Under the pieces are notes generated by a model. That model did not search any database and had not been told where the DNA came from. It worked only from the letters and a program-made list of their open reading frames with translations. Position numbers and translations under genes: made by a program. From contig JAPKBG010000004.1 in NCBI GenBank assembly GCA_028823485.1, positions 62,001 through 126,000 of the forward strand: 64,000 bases of DNA. Direction: 5' to 3'. This document shows, piece by piece, positions 31,394-41,678 of the stretch. The DNA comes from Methylophilaceae bacterium (GTDB taxonomy: Bacteria > Pseudomonadota > Gammaproteobacteria > Burkholderiales > Methylophilaceae). Each line of letters opens with the position of its first letter. The first letter of the stretch is position 1.

Positions 31394-31959
31394 TGTTATT
31401 AATGATCGACAATTACGACTCCTTTACTTACAACTTGGTGCAATACTTTGGTGAACTAGGGCAAGATGTTCAGGTGTATCGCAACGATGAAATCGATTTA
31501 GCAAAAGTGGCTGAGTTAAACCCACGTCATATTGTGATTTCACCGGGCCCATGTACCCCGAATGAGGCTGGCATTAGTTTGGCACTTATTAATGAATTTA
31601 AAGGCAAAATACCGCTACTCGGCGTGTGTTTAGGTCACCAGAGCATTGGTCAAGCCTTTGGCGGTGAAATAATCAAAGCTAAAACACTCATGCATGGTAA
31701 AACTTCATTGATTCATCATGAAAATGTTGGCGTGTTTAAAGGCTTGCCGAATCCATATACCGCGACACGTTATCACTCATTAGTGATTGAAAAAGAAAGT
31801 CTGCCTGACTGCTTGGAAATTACCGCATGGACAGAAGATGGTGAAATTATGGGTGTACGCCATAAAACACTCGCCATTGAGGGCGTGCAATTTCACCCAG
31901 AATCAGTACTGACTGAGCATGGGCATGCGCTACTCGATAACTTTATTAAGACTTACTAG
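31393..31959 (+). CDS. trpG: Anthranilate synthase component II (glutamine amidotransferase)
   Basis: Class I glutamine amidotransferase supplying ammonia to TrpE, 188 residues. The nucleophile is C79 in LLGVCLGHQ, and the His/Glu pair is in [34 protein letters not shown] is the typical start. The PabA/TrpG family can serve both folate and tryptophan synthesis; the operon position points to tryptophan. Confidence 0.96.
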   Translation: MLLMIDNYDSFTYNLVQYFGELGQDVQVYRNDEIDLAKVAELNPRHIVISPGPCTPNEAGISLALINEFKGKIPLLGVCLGHQSIGQAFGGEIIKAKTLMHGKTSLIHHENVGVFKGLPNPYTATRYHSLVIEKESLPDCLEITAWTEDGEIMGVRHKTLAIEGVQFHPESVLTEHGHALLDNFIKTY

Positions 31960-31974
31960 TTAAGGCTACGAAAT

Positions 31975-32979
31975 ATGTTTAAAGATGCGCTGAATCAATT
32001 ATTAAACAGTCAAGATTTATCACACGACGAAATGTTGGCAGTGATGCAGCAAGTCATGGGTGGTGAACTCACTACTGCGCAAATTTCAGCCTTGTTAATT
32101 GCTTTGCGATTAAAAGGTGAAACCGTTGATGAAATTACCGCCGCGGCAACGGTCATGCGCGAACTTTCAAATAAGGTCAATATTAAGGATACGGCGCATC
32201 TAGTCGATACGTGCGGCACTGGTGGTGATGGCATTCAGACTTTTAACGTCTCAACGGTTTCTGCCTTTGTTGCAGCAGCCGCTGGCGCAAAAGTCGCGAA
32301 GCATGGTGGTCGTTCAGTATCGTCAACTTGCGGTAGTGCTGATGTGCTAGAGGAGCTGGGTGTTGATGTGAACAAAACGCCTGACGAAGTGGCGAACAGT
32401 GTCGATGCGATTGGTATTGGTTTTATGTTCGCACCGAATCATCACAGCGCCATGAAACATGCTGCACCAGTGCGTAAAGAGCTAGGCATACGCACCATCT
32501 TTAACTTGCTTGGCCCACTGACTAACCCAGCCGCAGCACGTCGTCAGGTCATGGGTGTGTTTGATCGAGCTTTGACGGGTAAGCTGGCACAGGTATTACA
32601 AAAGCTAGGCAGTGAGCATGTGTTGGTGGTACATGGTGCTGATGGTATGGATGAAATCTCACTCACAGGTGATACTTATGTTGCCGAACTAAAAAGTGGA
32701 AAAGTCACTGAGTACACAGTGAATCCAACACAGTTTAGTTTGCCGATTCATCAACTCAAAGACATTCAGATCCAAAATGCAGCCGAATCAAAAGCCATGA
32801 TTATGGATGTGCTGAATGGTAAAAAAGGCGCGCCACGTGACATCGTATTACTCAACGCAGGTGCTGCTATTTATGTTGCTGGTATTACTGCTACATTAGC
32901 AGCTGGTATCGAAAAAGCAGCGCAGATGATTGATGATAGCGTTGCGCTTTCAAAACTAGAAGCATTACAGGCAATGTAG
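31975..32979 (+). CDS. trpD: Anthranilate phosphoribosyltransferase
   Basis: Joins anthranilate and PRPP, 334 residues. It shows the PRPP-binding DTCGTGGDGIQTFNVST near residues 79-95, KHGGRSVSSTCGSADVLEELG and FMFAPNHHSAMKHAAPVRKELGIRT. It lies 15 bases after trpG and one base before the DUF3465 gene. Confidence 0.97.
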   Translation: MFKDALNQLLNSQDLSHDEMLAVMQQVMGGELTTAQISALLIALRLKGETVDEITAAATVMRELSNKVNIKDTAHLVDTCGTGGDGIQTFNVSTVSAFVAAAAGAKVAKHGGRSVSSTCGSADVLEELGVDVNKTPDEVANSVDAIGIGFMFAPNHHSAMKHAAPVRKELGIRTIFNLLGPLTNPAAARRQVMGVFDRALTGKLAQVLQKLGSEHVLVVHGADGMDEISLTGDTYVAELKSGKVTEYTVNPTQFSLPIHQLKDIQIQNAAESKAMIMDVLNGKKGAPRDIVLLNAGAAIYVAGITATLAAGIEKAAQMIDDSVALSKLEALQAM

Positions 32980-32980
32980 C

Positions 32981-33448
32981 ATGATGAGAAGCTTAGGCTT
33001 GTTAATCGTTCTGTTGTTGAGTGTTGCTTGCTCGAAAACAGAGCAGTCTTCATTTGCAAATATTGAGTTGTCACCACAACAATTAGAAAGCATTAGTGAA
33101 GTTAAGCTCACGTCAGCCTTTTCTTCTGCAGCAGAGTTGTTTGCACAGCATGCTAACGATGAAATGGTCAAAGGACAGGGCGAAGTTGTACGCTTACTCG
33201 CGGGTGATAATAAAGGGCCTAGGCACCAAAAATTTTTAGTGGAAGTAGGCGGTGGACAAACACTATTATTTGCACATAACATTGATTTGGCGCTAAGAAT
33301 TAACGCGCTTAAAGTGGGCGACAACATTGAGCTTAGAGGTGAGTATAGTTATAACCCGAAAGGTGGCGTTGTTCACTGGACACAGTTGGATCCTAAAAAT
33401 CAGCATGAAGCGGGTTGGATTAAACATAACGGCATTACCTATCAGTAA
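32981..33448 (+). CDS. DUF3465 family lipoprotein within the trp operon
   Basis: A 155-residue predicted lipoprotein: signal with lipobox LSVAC (Cys17) and a DUF3465 domain recognisable from GPRHQKFLVEV, LLFAHNIDLALRINALKVGD, YSYNPKGGVVHWT and GWIKHNG. The fold is likely a small beta barrel. It starts one base after trpD and is 30 bases before trpC, so it is co-transcribed with tryptophan genes, although a periplasmic or outer-membrane lipoprotein has no obvious role in that pathway. The function of the family is unknown. Confidence 0.82.
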   Translation: MMRSLGLLIVLLLSVACSKTEQSSFANIELSPQQLESISEVKLTSAFSSAAELFAQHANDEMVKGQGEVVRLLAGDNKGPRHQKFLVEVGGGQTLLFAHNIDLALRINALKVGDNIELRGEYSYNPKGGVVHWTQLDPKNQHEAGWIKHNGITYQ

Positions 33449-33478
33449 CGATTAAACAATTAAAGTAGATGTAAAAAC

Positions 33479-34267
33479 ATGTCAGATATATTAAATAAAA
33501 TACTTGCCACTAAACGTGAGGAAGTCGCTAAAGTGAGTGCCATTAAATCGCTAAAAGAAATTCACGAAGAGGCGCTCGCGCAGCCAGAGCCAAGAGACTT
33601 TGTAGGGAACTTAGCGAAAAAAGATGCAGCTAACTTGCCAGCAGTGATTGCTGAAATTAAGAAAGCCAGCCCATCAAAAGGCGTGATTCGTGAAGACTTC
33701 AACCCTGCTGAAATTGCAAAAAGCTATGAGCAGGCTGGCGCGGCTTGTTTGTCTGTATTAACGGATGAGCAATACTTCCAAGGTTCAGCCGCTTATTTGA
33801 AACAAGCGCGTGACGCTTGTAGCCTGCCAGTCTTACGCAAAGACTTTATGATTGACCCATACCAAGTAGTTGAAGCGCGAGCCATGGGTGCGGATTGTAT
33901 TCTTCTCATTGCGGCAGCATTAGAGTTAAAGCAAATGCAGCTATTGGAAGATGTTTCCCATGAGCTAGGCATGGCAGTATTGGTCGAAGTGCATAATCAA
34001 AAAGAGCTTGATTTGGCACTAGAGTTGGGTACGCCCTTAGTCGGCATTAATAATCGCAACCTCCGTACATTTGATGTCACGCTACAAACGACTTTAGATT
34101 TATTGAAAAACCTACCTGATGATCGCTTTGTGATTACAGAGTCAGGTATTTTTACACCCGAAGATGTTGCACTGATGCGTGATAATAATGTGAATGGGTT
34201 TTTGGTGGGGGAGGCATTCATGCGTCAGCCAGATCCTGGCGCCGAATTCACTAAGGTATTTGGCTAA
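33479..34267 (+). CDS. trpC: Indole-3-glycerol phosphate synthase
   Basis: TIM-barrel enzyme closing the indole ring, 262 residues, without a fused TrpF. Motifs are [15 protein letters not shown] near residues 57-71, [36 protein letters not shown] and [12 protein letters not shown]. Last trp gene of this cluster; trpF, trpB and trpA must be elsewhere. Confidence 0.96.
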   Translation: MSDILNKILATKREEVAKVSAIKSLKEIHEEALAQPEPRDFVGNLAKKDAANLPAVIAEIKKASPSKGVIREDFNPAEIAKSYEQAGAACLSVLTDEQYFQGSAAYLKQARDACSLPVLRKDFMIDPYQVVEARAMGADCILLIAAALELKQMQLLEDVSHELGMAVLVEVHNQKELDLALELGTPLVGINNRNLRTFDVTLQTTLDLLKNLPDDRFVITESGIFTPEDVALMRDNNVNGFLVGEAFMRQPDPGAEFTKVFG

Positions 34268-34299
34268 ATTTCCGCACACTGAACACAGGGCGGCGTTGT

Positions 34300-34367
34300 C
34301 AGGTTTTGTCGTACTATTCGTACTGTCTGCACCCTTCTGCCTTGCTACGCATTCATTTTGCAAAAAT
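34300..34367. repeat. Possible dispersed intergenic repeat, copy 1
   Basis: The stretch beginning TCGTACTATTCGTACTGTCTGC near 34308 closely matches one at about 60124-60147 upstream of apt (about 21 of 24 bases), and both are followed within about 45 bases by a CATTTTG-like end. It also contains an internal direct repeat of TCGTACT. Such short repeats in gaps between operons suggest a dispersed extragenic element, but with two imperfect copies this stays tentative. Confidence 0.35.
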
Positions 34368-34414
34368 TAGAGTGTAAGATGTACTAAATAGCTTTTTCAA
34401 AGCATTTGTTTTAA

Positions 34415-35437
<1,023 letters not shown>

Positions 35438-35484
35438 AAAGTAAACGCTAGAATTATTAGTTGAGCTATGGCTTTATTGGCCCA

Positions 35485-36099
35485 CTAATCAGGTTGTGGT
35501 GTGATTAACGCCCTCACTTCATCAACATCCGCTTTATCAGCATTGCTGCCATTTGAAGCTCTTTTGGTTGCAACACGAATATCATCATATTCAAACACGC
35601 TGATTTTTTGTAATCCATACTCTGTTTCTAAAGAATACAAAGGCACAGTTTTACGGACTTTGTCTTTTTTGTTTTTACTAGGCCTATCTGATAAACGATG
35701 GGCTTTTTCATCCGTTTCAAATGGGATTTGTTCGCTGAGTAAAAATATTTCTACTTCTTTAGCACTGTCGGCAAATAAGTGAATGTCAGTTTGTGATTGC
35801 TTGCCTGCTGTCCCATCCAATACGCCACCCGTTAAGTAGGGGTTAAAACGTTTAAGCAGTTGCATAGTGACTAGTGCTGCTTGGCGCAGCTGTTTGAGTT
35901 CATGTGGTTGGTCTTCTGAGAACAGTTGGTGATAGAGTTTAATTTCTTCTTCTATTTCCGTATTGCTAGGTAATGCGCTGTTCGCAGATATGCCGACTTG
36001 CCGCCCTGCCTTTTTCTTTGCATAAGCAAAGTCATGAATGCCATCTTCCACCATCATGCGCGCGGCTTGTTGAGCAATGGTTTGTCTTAATTGATCCAT
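35485..36099 (-). CDS. Uncharacterised protein, possibly nucleotidyltransferase-like
   Basis: A 204-residue soluble protein I do not recognise with certainty. The N-terminal 45 residues (RQTIAQQAARMMVEDGIHDFAYAKKKAGRQ) are helical and basic. The middle reads RFNPYLTGGVLDGTAGKQSQ followed by TDIHLFADS, which resembles the G-S...D-x-D/H core of minimal nucleotidyltransferases, followed by EVEIFLLSEQIPFE. The C terminus has a short beta-like segment KISVFEYDDIRVATKRA. It lies 25 bases downstream of mrcA on the same strand and converges on hemB. The family call is a guess from the central motif. Confidence 0.6.
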   Translation of the reverse strand: MDQLRQTIAQQAARMMVEDGIHDFAYAKKKAGRQVGISANSALPSNTEIEEEIKLYHQLFSEDQPHELKQLRQAALVTMQLLKRFNPYLTGGVLDGTAGKQSQTDIHLFADSAKEVEIFLLSEQIPFETDEKAHRLSDRPSKNKKDKVRKTVPLYSLETEYGLQKISVFEYDDIRVATKRASNGSNADKADVDEVRALITPQPD

Positions 36100-36124
36100 A
36101 CACGCGCCTTAGTAAAGCAATAGA

Positions 36125-36157
36125 TTAAAAGCCAGAAGGGTTTAAAACACTTCTGGC
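36125..36157 (-). terminator. Hairpin overlapping the mrcA stop
   Basis: On the minus strand GCCAGAAG and CTTCTGGC form an 8-bp stem with an 11-base loop, directly followed by TTTTAATCT. The stem encodes the last residues of PBP1A and the short T-run contains the stop codon. The weak T-run makes partial read-through into the next gene possible. Confidence 0.45.
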
Positions 36158-38677
36158 GCGGTCGCTACTGGTAGTACCATTGTTGCGTGGAGCGAACCAT
36201 CTAGAGTCTGGCTCTGGCTCAGCTTCATTGGAGTTTGATTTCGATATGGTATTCGTGCTTTTAACTGGCGTGGCTGGATTTTCCGTAATTTCAGGCAAGG
36301 GACCATTGGTGGCCGGACTGCCTGGTTGCAATGGGTTGTCTAGTATGCTGCCCGCCTGAAAATCTAATTCAAAGATATCCAATAGCGGAGGTAGTGCTAA
36401 TTCTAATAGTGGAGGTGGATTTTCATTGTAAAAATATTCGGAAATGCCCACTTCATTTGCACCTACCATTGTGCCAGTAGTTGGATCAATACGTAGAGAC
36501 GTTAAACCTGCAGGCACTTCGTATACTCTGTCAGGCTTGCCTTTAAGTGCAATTTCCATATATTTTATCCAGATTGGTAGTGCAGCTCGTCCACCTGTTT
36601 CAACTCTACCTAATGAATAAGGTCTATCGTAACCCATCCAAGAGATGGCTACTTCATGTGGCGTATAGCCTGCAAACCACGCATCGACAGTATTGTTAGT
36701 TGTGCCTGTTTTCCCAGCTAAGTCTTTTCTACCTAGTGTTTTGGCTTTTTGTGCTGTGCCCCTCTGTACGACATCGCCTAGCATGGATGTCATTAAGAAT
36801 GCATTACGCTCATCAATCACAAGCTCTGCCGTTTTATTGGCGATAGGGAATTCCCCTTCTTCGATAATATTACCTGTGCTATCGGTGATTTTGGTAATCA
36901 AATGCGGTTGAATACGATAACCCCCATTTGCGAAAATCGCGTAGGCATTAGCTAGTTCTAAAGGGGTTACTTCTCCAGCACCCAGTGCCATTGTTAGATA
37001 GGGAGGGTGGTGTTCAGCAGGGAATCCAAATTTGGTTGCATAGTCTTGGGCATAGCGCGGACCAATGCTATCTAAAATACGAATAGAGACAACATTTTTA
37101 GATTTAATTAAAGCCGTTCGCATTCGCATCGGGCCTGAATATTCACTATCATAATTTTTGGGTGTCCACTCCTTGCCAGAGCCAACTTCACTGCCAGTCA
37201 TCGTAATGGGTTCATCTGCAATGATGCTGGCTGGCGTAAAGCCTTTTTCTAAAGCAGCTGAATAAACAAATGGTTTGAAGCTTGATCCTGCTTGACGGTA
37301 GGCTTGAGTCACATGGTTAAACTCGTTTTTATGGAAATCAAAACCACCTACCAGTGCTTTTATTGCGCCATTTTTTGGGTCAAGGGCAACCAGTGCTGAT
37401 TGCACTTCTGGTAGTTGTACAATTTTCCAGCCCCCTTTAATTTTAATGATGCGGACGACAGAGCCAGTTTTAATTTTATGTTTTTTGGTGTCTTTGAGTG
37501 CTAAATTTCCTTTTAATAAGCGCAAGCCTTTACCCGCGATGGTCAGCATCTCGCCTTTTTTGCTCAATAACTCGACAGATTTTGATGAGGTTTTAGTGAC
37601 AATGGCGGGCATAAAGCCGTTGTATGTTTGAATTTTGGCAAGTGCATCTTTCATTTCTTCTTCAAGCTTGCTTGCATCAGTCGCGGAAAAATCAATCCAT
37701 TTTTCCGCCTTTTTATAACCTTGGCGTTCTTGGTATTCCAAAATTCCGTCAACAACAGCCTTATTTGCCGCTTCTTGGTTGGCTTTTAATATTGTTGTAT
37801 AGACTTTCAGCCCACTATTGTAAATTTCATCTTCGTAACGCTCATATAGTTGTTGACGGACTAACTCAGCAACGTAATCAGCCGCTAATGCATTACTGCT
37901 TTTCCTTGCTCTTTTAAATACTAGCTCTTGTGCCATGGCTTCGTCGCGCTGTGCTTCGTCAATGAACCCATAACGCTGCATATCACGTAGTACTTCATGT
38001 TGCCTTCTAATGGCCTTTTTAGGCCTCCTATAAGGGTTGTAGCCAGAAGGGGCTTTTGGCAAGCCCGCTAGCAATGCGGACTCTGCTAGCGATAGTTCAT
38101 CTAGTGTTTTTGCAAAATATACCTGAGAGGCAGCCGCAAAGCCGTATGAGCGTTGCCCCAAATAAATTTGATTTAAATACAGCTCAAGAATTTTATCTTT
38201 TGATAGCGTTTTTTCAATTTTAATTGCCAGTAATGATTCTTTTATTTTTGTAATGATGTTGCGTTTCTTATTCGGCCCAGTGAAAAAGTTTTTGGCGACT
38301 TGCATGGTAATCGTACTGGCGCCTTCATGGCTTCTGCCTGATATGTTGTTTCTGATGGCACGTAAGATGCCCTTGAAATCAACGCCGCCATGCGTGTAAA
38401 AACGCCTGTCTTCAATGGCTAAAACAGCATTCTGCATTTGTTTAGGAATGTCTTTTATTTTAGTGAAAGCGCGTCTTTCTTCGCCAAACTCACCGATTAA
38501 ATAATTATCTGCTGAATAGATTCTTAATGGTTGTATAGGATTGTAATCCGTTATTTTTTCTAACGAAGGTAATGTTGGGTAGATAAGCGTGATAGAAAGT
38601 GCGCCTAGCGCAGCTACAGTCATACCACTCACCAGCCCAAGTAGAACGATAAAGTGCCACCATTTTTTTGGAGTCAT
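36125..38677 (-). CDS. mrcA: Penicillin-binding protein 1A (bifunctional)
   Basis: Class A PBP of 850 residues with glycosyltransferase and transpeptidase activities. The N-terminal anchor is at about residues 10-33; the GT51 motifs are AIEDRRFYTHGGVDFKG (catalytic E89) and GASTITMQVAKNFF; an OB-like insert follows; the transpeptidase motifs are GSSFKPFVY, SKNVVS and KTGTTNNTVDAWF. The tail after about residue 790 is Pro/Asn/Ser-rich. In betaproteobacteria mrcA is usually divergent from pilMNOPQ, and here a pilQ relic lies exactly there. Confidence 0.97.
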   Translation of the reverse strand: MTPKKWWHFIVLLGLVSGMTVAALGALSITLIYPTLPSLEKITDYNPIQPLRIYSADNYLIGEFGEERRAFTKIKDIPKQMQNAVLAIEDRRFYTHGGVDFKGILRAIRNNISGRSHEGASTITMQVAKNFFTGPNKKRNIITKIKESLLAIKIEKTLSKDKILELYLNQIYLGQRSYGFAAASQVYFAKTLDELSLAESALLAGLPKAPSGYNPYRRPKKAIRRQHEVLRDMQRYGFIDEAQRDEAMAQELVFKRARKSSNALAADYVAELVRQQLYERYEDEIYNSGLKVYTTILKANQEAANKAVVDGILEYQERQGYKKAEKWIDFSATDASKLEEEMKDALAKIQTYNGFMPAIVTKTSSKSVELLSKKGEMLTIAGKGLRLLKGNLALKDTKKHKIKTGSVVRIIKIKGGWKIVQLPEVQSALVALDPKNGAIKALVGGFDFHKNEFNHVTQAYRQAGSSFKPFVYSAALEKGFTPASIIADEPITMTGSEVGSGKEWTPKNYDSEYSGPMRMRTALIKSKNVVSIRILDSIGPRYAQDYATKFGFPAEHHPPYLTMALGAGEVTPLELANAYAIFANGGYRIQPHLITKITDSTGNIIEEGEFPIANKTAELVIDERNAFLMTSMLGDVVQRGTAQKAKTLGRKDLAGKTGTTNNTVDAWFAGYTPHEVAISWMGYDRPYSLGRVETGGRAALPIWIKYMEIALKGKPDRVYEVPAGLTSLRIDPTTGTMVGANEVGISEYFYNENPPPLLELALPPLLDIFELDFQAGSILDNPLQPGSPATNGPLPEITENPATPVKSTNTISKSNSNEAEPEPDSRWFAPRNNGTTSSDRARSVLNPSGF

Positions 38678-38852
38678 AGCCTGATTATTTCAATGAAACG
38701 TATGTAATATCATAGTATATAAGGTTATGCAGATTAACCAAAACCATAGTAATAGATAATAATGGCTTAAATACTGTCGCTTAAATGACAAAAGCCTAAA
38801 GAAGTAGGCGTTAAGTGTAGTGTTCTGCGAATAAACTTCTTTACACTGTGGG

Positions 38853-39502
38853 ATGATTGAATCTCGTTTATTGATTGCGGATGAGAAGTTTGGGAAAAAG
38901 CTCGATGCACGATTTGGAATGGGATCTTTTACGACCCCGGGGCAAAACAACCTCGCTATTGGCGGCAGTTCGGATGCTACAAGTTCAGTAAATAGATTTA
39001 GTGATAATGGACAAGCGGTAGCGGAAGCTGCTAGTACTGGAGGGTTGGCTTCGAGCTTTCCAGCCCACGTGTAACAACGGCTAACCAGCAAAAAGCAAAA
39101 ATTGCATAAGGCGCAAAGACCCCCTATTTAGAAGCTTCTAGCAGCGGTGCTGCTACGGCTTCATTTAAAGAGGCTGTGTTAGCTTTAGAAGTTACGTCAC
39201 AAATTACACCTGATAACAAGATTATTATGGATTTAGCTGCAAGGCAAAGAAAGGGTGGGTACTATCTTTACTGGTGTGCCTTCGGTTGATACACAAAACA
39301 TTGCAACGTAAGTATTGGTTTCTAATGGAGAGGCGGTGATATTTACGAACAAGAGGAAGGAAATCAGATGGGAAAAGAGTCGTTCTGGGGACTACCAATT
39401 ATTGGCAAAGCTTTTGAAACGCGACTTAGGCAAGATGATAAGGCCGAGCCGCTAATTCTTGTTATACCAGAAATGATGTATGAAAGATTAACGCCGCGCT
39501 AA
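38853..39502 (+). pseudogene. pilQ: Decayed pilQ (type IV pilus secretin), C-terminal remnant
   Basis: Frame pieces match the secretin domain of PilQ: MIESRLLIADEKFGKKLDARFG (38853 onward), then TPYLEASSSGAATASFKEAV and ALEVTSQITPDNKIIMDL (about 39119-39240), then QVLVSNGEAVIFTN-like and finally FWGLPIIGKAFETRLRQ to MMYERLTPR ending at TAA 39500-39502. At least two frameshifts and several in-frame stops separate them, and the N-terminal two thirds is gone. Position between mrcA and aroK is where pilMNOPQ lies in relatives; pilM, N, O and P are absent. The 175-base gap upstream shows no coding signal. Confidence 0.82.
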
Positions 39503-39580
39503 ATGTGGTCACAAAACTATGGTGATCTATAAGTCGACCTGACAGAGTGGTGACTTTGCCTTAAAATACCTATCATTCAA

Positions 39581-40117
39581 ATGATGGGCATTTTTATTGT
39601 GTCAAAGCAAAACAACATATTTCTAATCGGGCTGATGGGTGCGGGAAAAACAACCGTTGGTAAGCAGCTTGCTAAGCAATTAGGAAAAACTTTTTATGAT
39701 GCAGATCATGAAATTGAGAAACGCACAGGTGTGAAAGTCTCCGTTATTTTTGATTTGGAGGGTGAAGTAGGTTTTAGAAAACGTGAAGCTGACGTAATTG
39801 AAGAGCTGGCGCAGCTGGAAAATATTATCTTGGCTACAGGCGGCGGTGCTGTACTTTCAGAGGCTAATAGAGCGGTTTTAAAAAATAATGGACATGTGAT
39901 TTATTTGCACGCGGCAGTGAATGACCTCTGGAAAAGAATGCGCTATGACAAACAGCGCCCGTTGCTACAAAACGTCGATATACAGGCTAAATTAGAAGCG
40001 CTGTATATAGAGCGGCATCCACTTTATACAGCAACTGCTCATTTAATTGTTGATACGGGCAGGCAGCCAGTGACGACGTTGATTAACCAAATTAAGAAAA
40101 CCTATTTAGGGCTATGA
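39581..40117 (+). CDS. aroK: Shikimate kinase
   Basis: Phosphorylates shikimate in the chorismate pathway, 178 residues. Walker A GLMGAGKTT lies at residues 17-25; EKRTGVKVSVIFDLEGEVGFRKRE and ATGGGAVL are further conserved segments. The start is uncertain: ATG 39581, ATG 39584 or GTG 39599 (giving VSKQNNIFLIG) are all possible and none has a clear Shine-Dalgarno. The old promoter was presumably that of the pil operon, so expression may now depend on a new upstream signal. The stop lies in a 14-base tandem duplication. Confidence 0.94.
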   Translation: MMGIFIVSKQNNIFLIGLMGAGKTTVGKQLAKQLGKTFYDADHEIEKRTGVKVSVIFDLEGEVGFRKREADVIEELAQLENIILATGGGAVLSEANRAVLKNNGHVIYLHAAVNDLWKRMRYDKQRPLLQNVDIQAKLEALYIERHPLYTATAHLIVDTGRQPVTTLINQIKKTYLGL

Positions 40118-40134
40118 AATTAGGGCTATGAAAT
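40107..40134. repeat. Exact tandem duplication of 14 bases at the end of aroK
   Basis: TAGGGCTATGAAAT occurs twice in a row. The first copy contains the last aroK codons and its TGA stop (40115-40117); the second is in the aroK-aroB spacer. This points to a recent slippage or duplication that lengthened the spacer. Confidence 0.8.
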
Positions 40135-40141
40135 TAAAATC

Positions 40142-41233
40142 ATGAAATTTAAAACGATGAAACAAACATTAAGTGTTGCGTTAGCAGAACGCACCTACCC
40201 CATCCATATCGGCGCAGGTTTGCTGGATCAAACAGCGTTATTGCTAGCCCACCTAAAGCATAAGCGTGTGGCAATTGTGAGCAATACGACGGTGGCACCA
40301 TTGTATTTGGAAAGAGTGGCACAACCGCTACGTGAGGCTGGGGTTGATGTTGTCGAAATTATATTGCCAGATGGCGAGCAATATAAAAATAGTGAAATAC
40401 TCAATACGATATACGATGCGCTCATTCAAGCGCGCTGTGAACGCACGACCACGCTGATTGCATTGGGTGGAGGCGTGATTGGTGATTTAACCGGGTATGC
40501 CGCTGCTACCTATTTGCGCGGTGTGCCTTTTATTCAAATACCAACAACACTGTTATCACAAGTGGATTCAAGTGTCGGTGGGAAAACAGGTATCAATCAC
40601 CCGCAAGGCAAGAATATGATTGGGGCTTTCTATCAGCCTCAGCTTGTATTAATTGATACCGAAACCTTAAAAACACTACCACAGCGAGAGCTATCTGCTG
40701 GTATTGCTGAAGTGATTAAATATGGACTCATTCGTGATGCTGACTTTTTTGATTGGCTGGAAATCAATATGGAAAAACTGATGGCGCTAGACGAAACGAC
40801 TGTATCAGGAGCTGTTTACCGGTCTTGTCAAAATAAAGCAGAAGTGGTTGCAGCTGATGAGAGAGAAGCGGGTGAGCGTGCTTTATTAAATTTAGGCCAT
40901 ACTTTTGGGCATGCTATTGAGAATGCAATGGGGTACGGTGTTTGGCTGCATGGGGAGGCAGTTGCAGCAGGCACACTGATGGCAGCAGACCTTTCGTTGC
41001 GAATGGGCTGGTTGAAATTAGAGGATGTGCAAAGAATTAAAGCGATATTTCATGCAGCAGAGCTAAAGCAACAGCCACCAGCGCTAGGTGTAGATCAATA
41101 CCTAGATTTAATGGGCTTGGATAAAAAAGTACAAGATGGGAAAATTAGATTGGTTTTACAACAGGCAATTGGTGAGTCAGTGATGACCAGCGACTACAAT
41201 GTTGATGCACTTAGAGAAACGCTCACGCTGTGA
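40142..41233 (+). CDS. aroB: 3-dehydroquinate synthase
   Basis: NAD- and metal-dependent second step of the shikimate pathway, 363 residues. [49 protein letters not shown] and the metal-binding [13 protein letters not shown] are present. ATG 40142 or the in-frame ATG 40157 could be the start. It follows aroK as in most proteobacteria. Confidence 0.96.
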   Translation: MKFKTMKQTLSVALAERTYPIHIGAGLLDQTALLLAHLKHKRVAIVSNTTVAPLYLERVAQPLREAGVDVVEIILPDGEQYKNSEILNTIYDALIQARCERTTTLIALGGGVIGDLTGYAAATYLRGVPFIQIPTTLLSQVDSSVGGKTGINHPQGKNMIGAFYQPQLVLIDTETLKTLPQRELSAGIAEVIKYGLIRDADFFDWLEINMEKLMALDETTVSGAVYRSCQNKAEVVAADEREAGERALLNLGHTFGHAIENAMGYGVWLHGEAVAAGTLMAADLSLRMGWLKLEDVQRIKAIFHAAELKQQPPALGVDQYLDLMGLDKKVQDGKIRLVLQQAIGESVMTSDYNVDALRETLTL

Positions 41234-41678
41234 ACGGCATGACAACTTAAGGGTCAATCTTTATATAAAATAATGCGATAAAGGTTGTTTTTAATGCAAA
41301 CAGGGTGCAAATGAATTAAAAGTTTTGACGAGCAATATTTAGACATAGGCTGCCTACATTGATGATTGATTGGGTGACGCTTCCTATCTTTTCTTGATGA
41401 AAATCCCACATAACCACCTAACACCTACCCAGATTGTTGTAAAAACACAACAAGTATAAGAAAACCAAGTGCATAAACACACATTTACTTGCTACGCGAT
41501 GTAATGCTTGGGCATACTAGCGTTTAACGTTCTTATGTAACTAGATGTTAATTCAATTAACATTTAATGAAATGGGAAAGTTTATAAGAATGCTCATTAT
41601 TCTTGGTGTCAAAACTAAAAATATAAAATGAGATCTATTAGCAGTGAATAACGTTAAGTTAAACTTTAGGAGAATTAC
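41234..41678 (+). promoter_or_regulatory. Long porin upstream region with a perfect 19-bp palindrome
   Basis: A 445-base gap without a gene. It holds an inverted repeat TTGTTGT/ACAACAA with a six-base loop at 41434-41453 and a perfect 9-1-9 palindrome ATGTTAATTCAATTAACAT at 41545-41563, 116 bases before the porin ATG. The palindrome looks like a dimeric-regulator operator; the arm sequence does not match the Fur box although the 9-1-9 geometry is the same. AGGAG precedes the ATG. No certain promoter boxes could be assigned by eye. Confidence 0.5.

Noticed and set aside
38690-39091. Open frame on the minus strand opposite the pilQ relic
   Set aside because: The plus strand carries recognisable PilQ peptides; the minus-strand translation has no coding character, no ribosome-binding site and is a shadow.
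41545-41563. Fur box at the porin palindrome
   Set aside because: Geometry is 9-1-9, but the arms do not match the GATAATGAT consensus.
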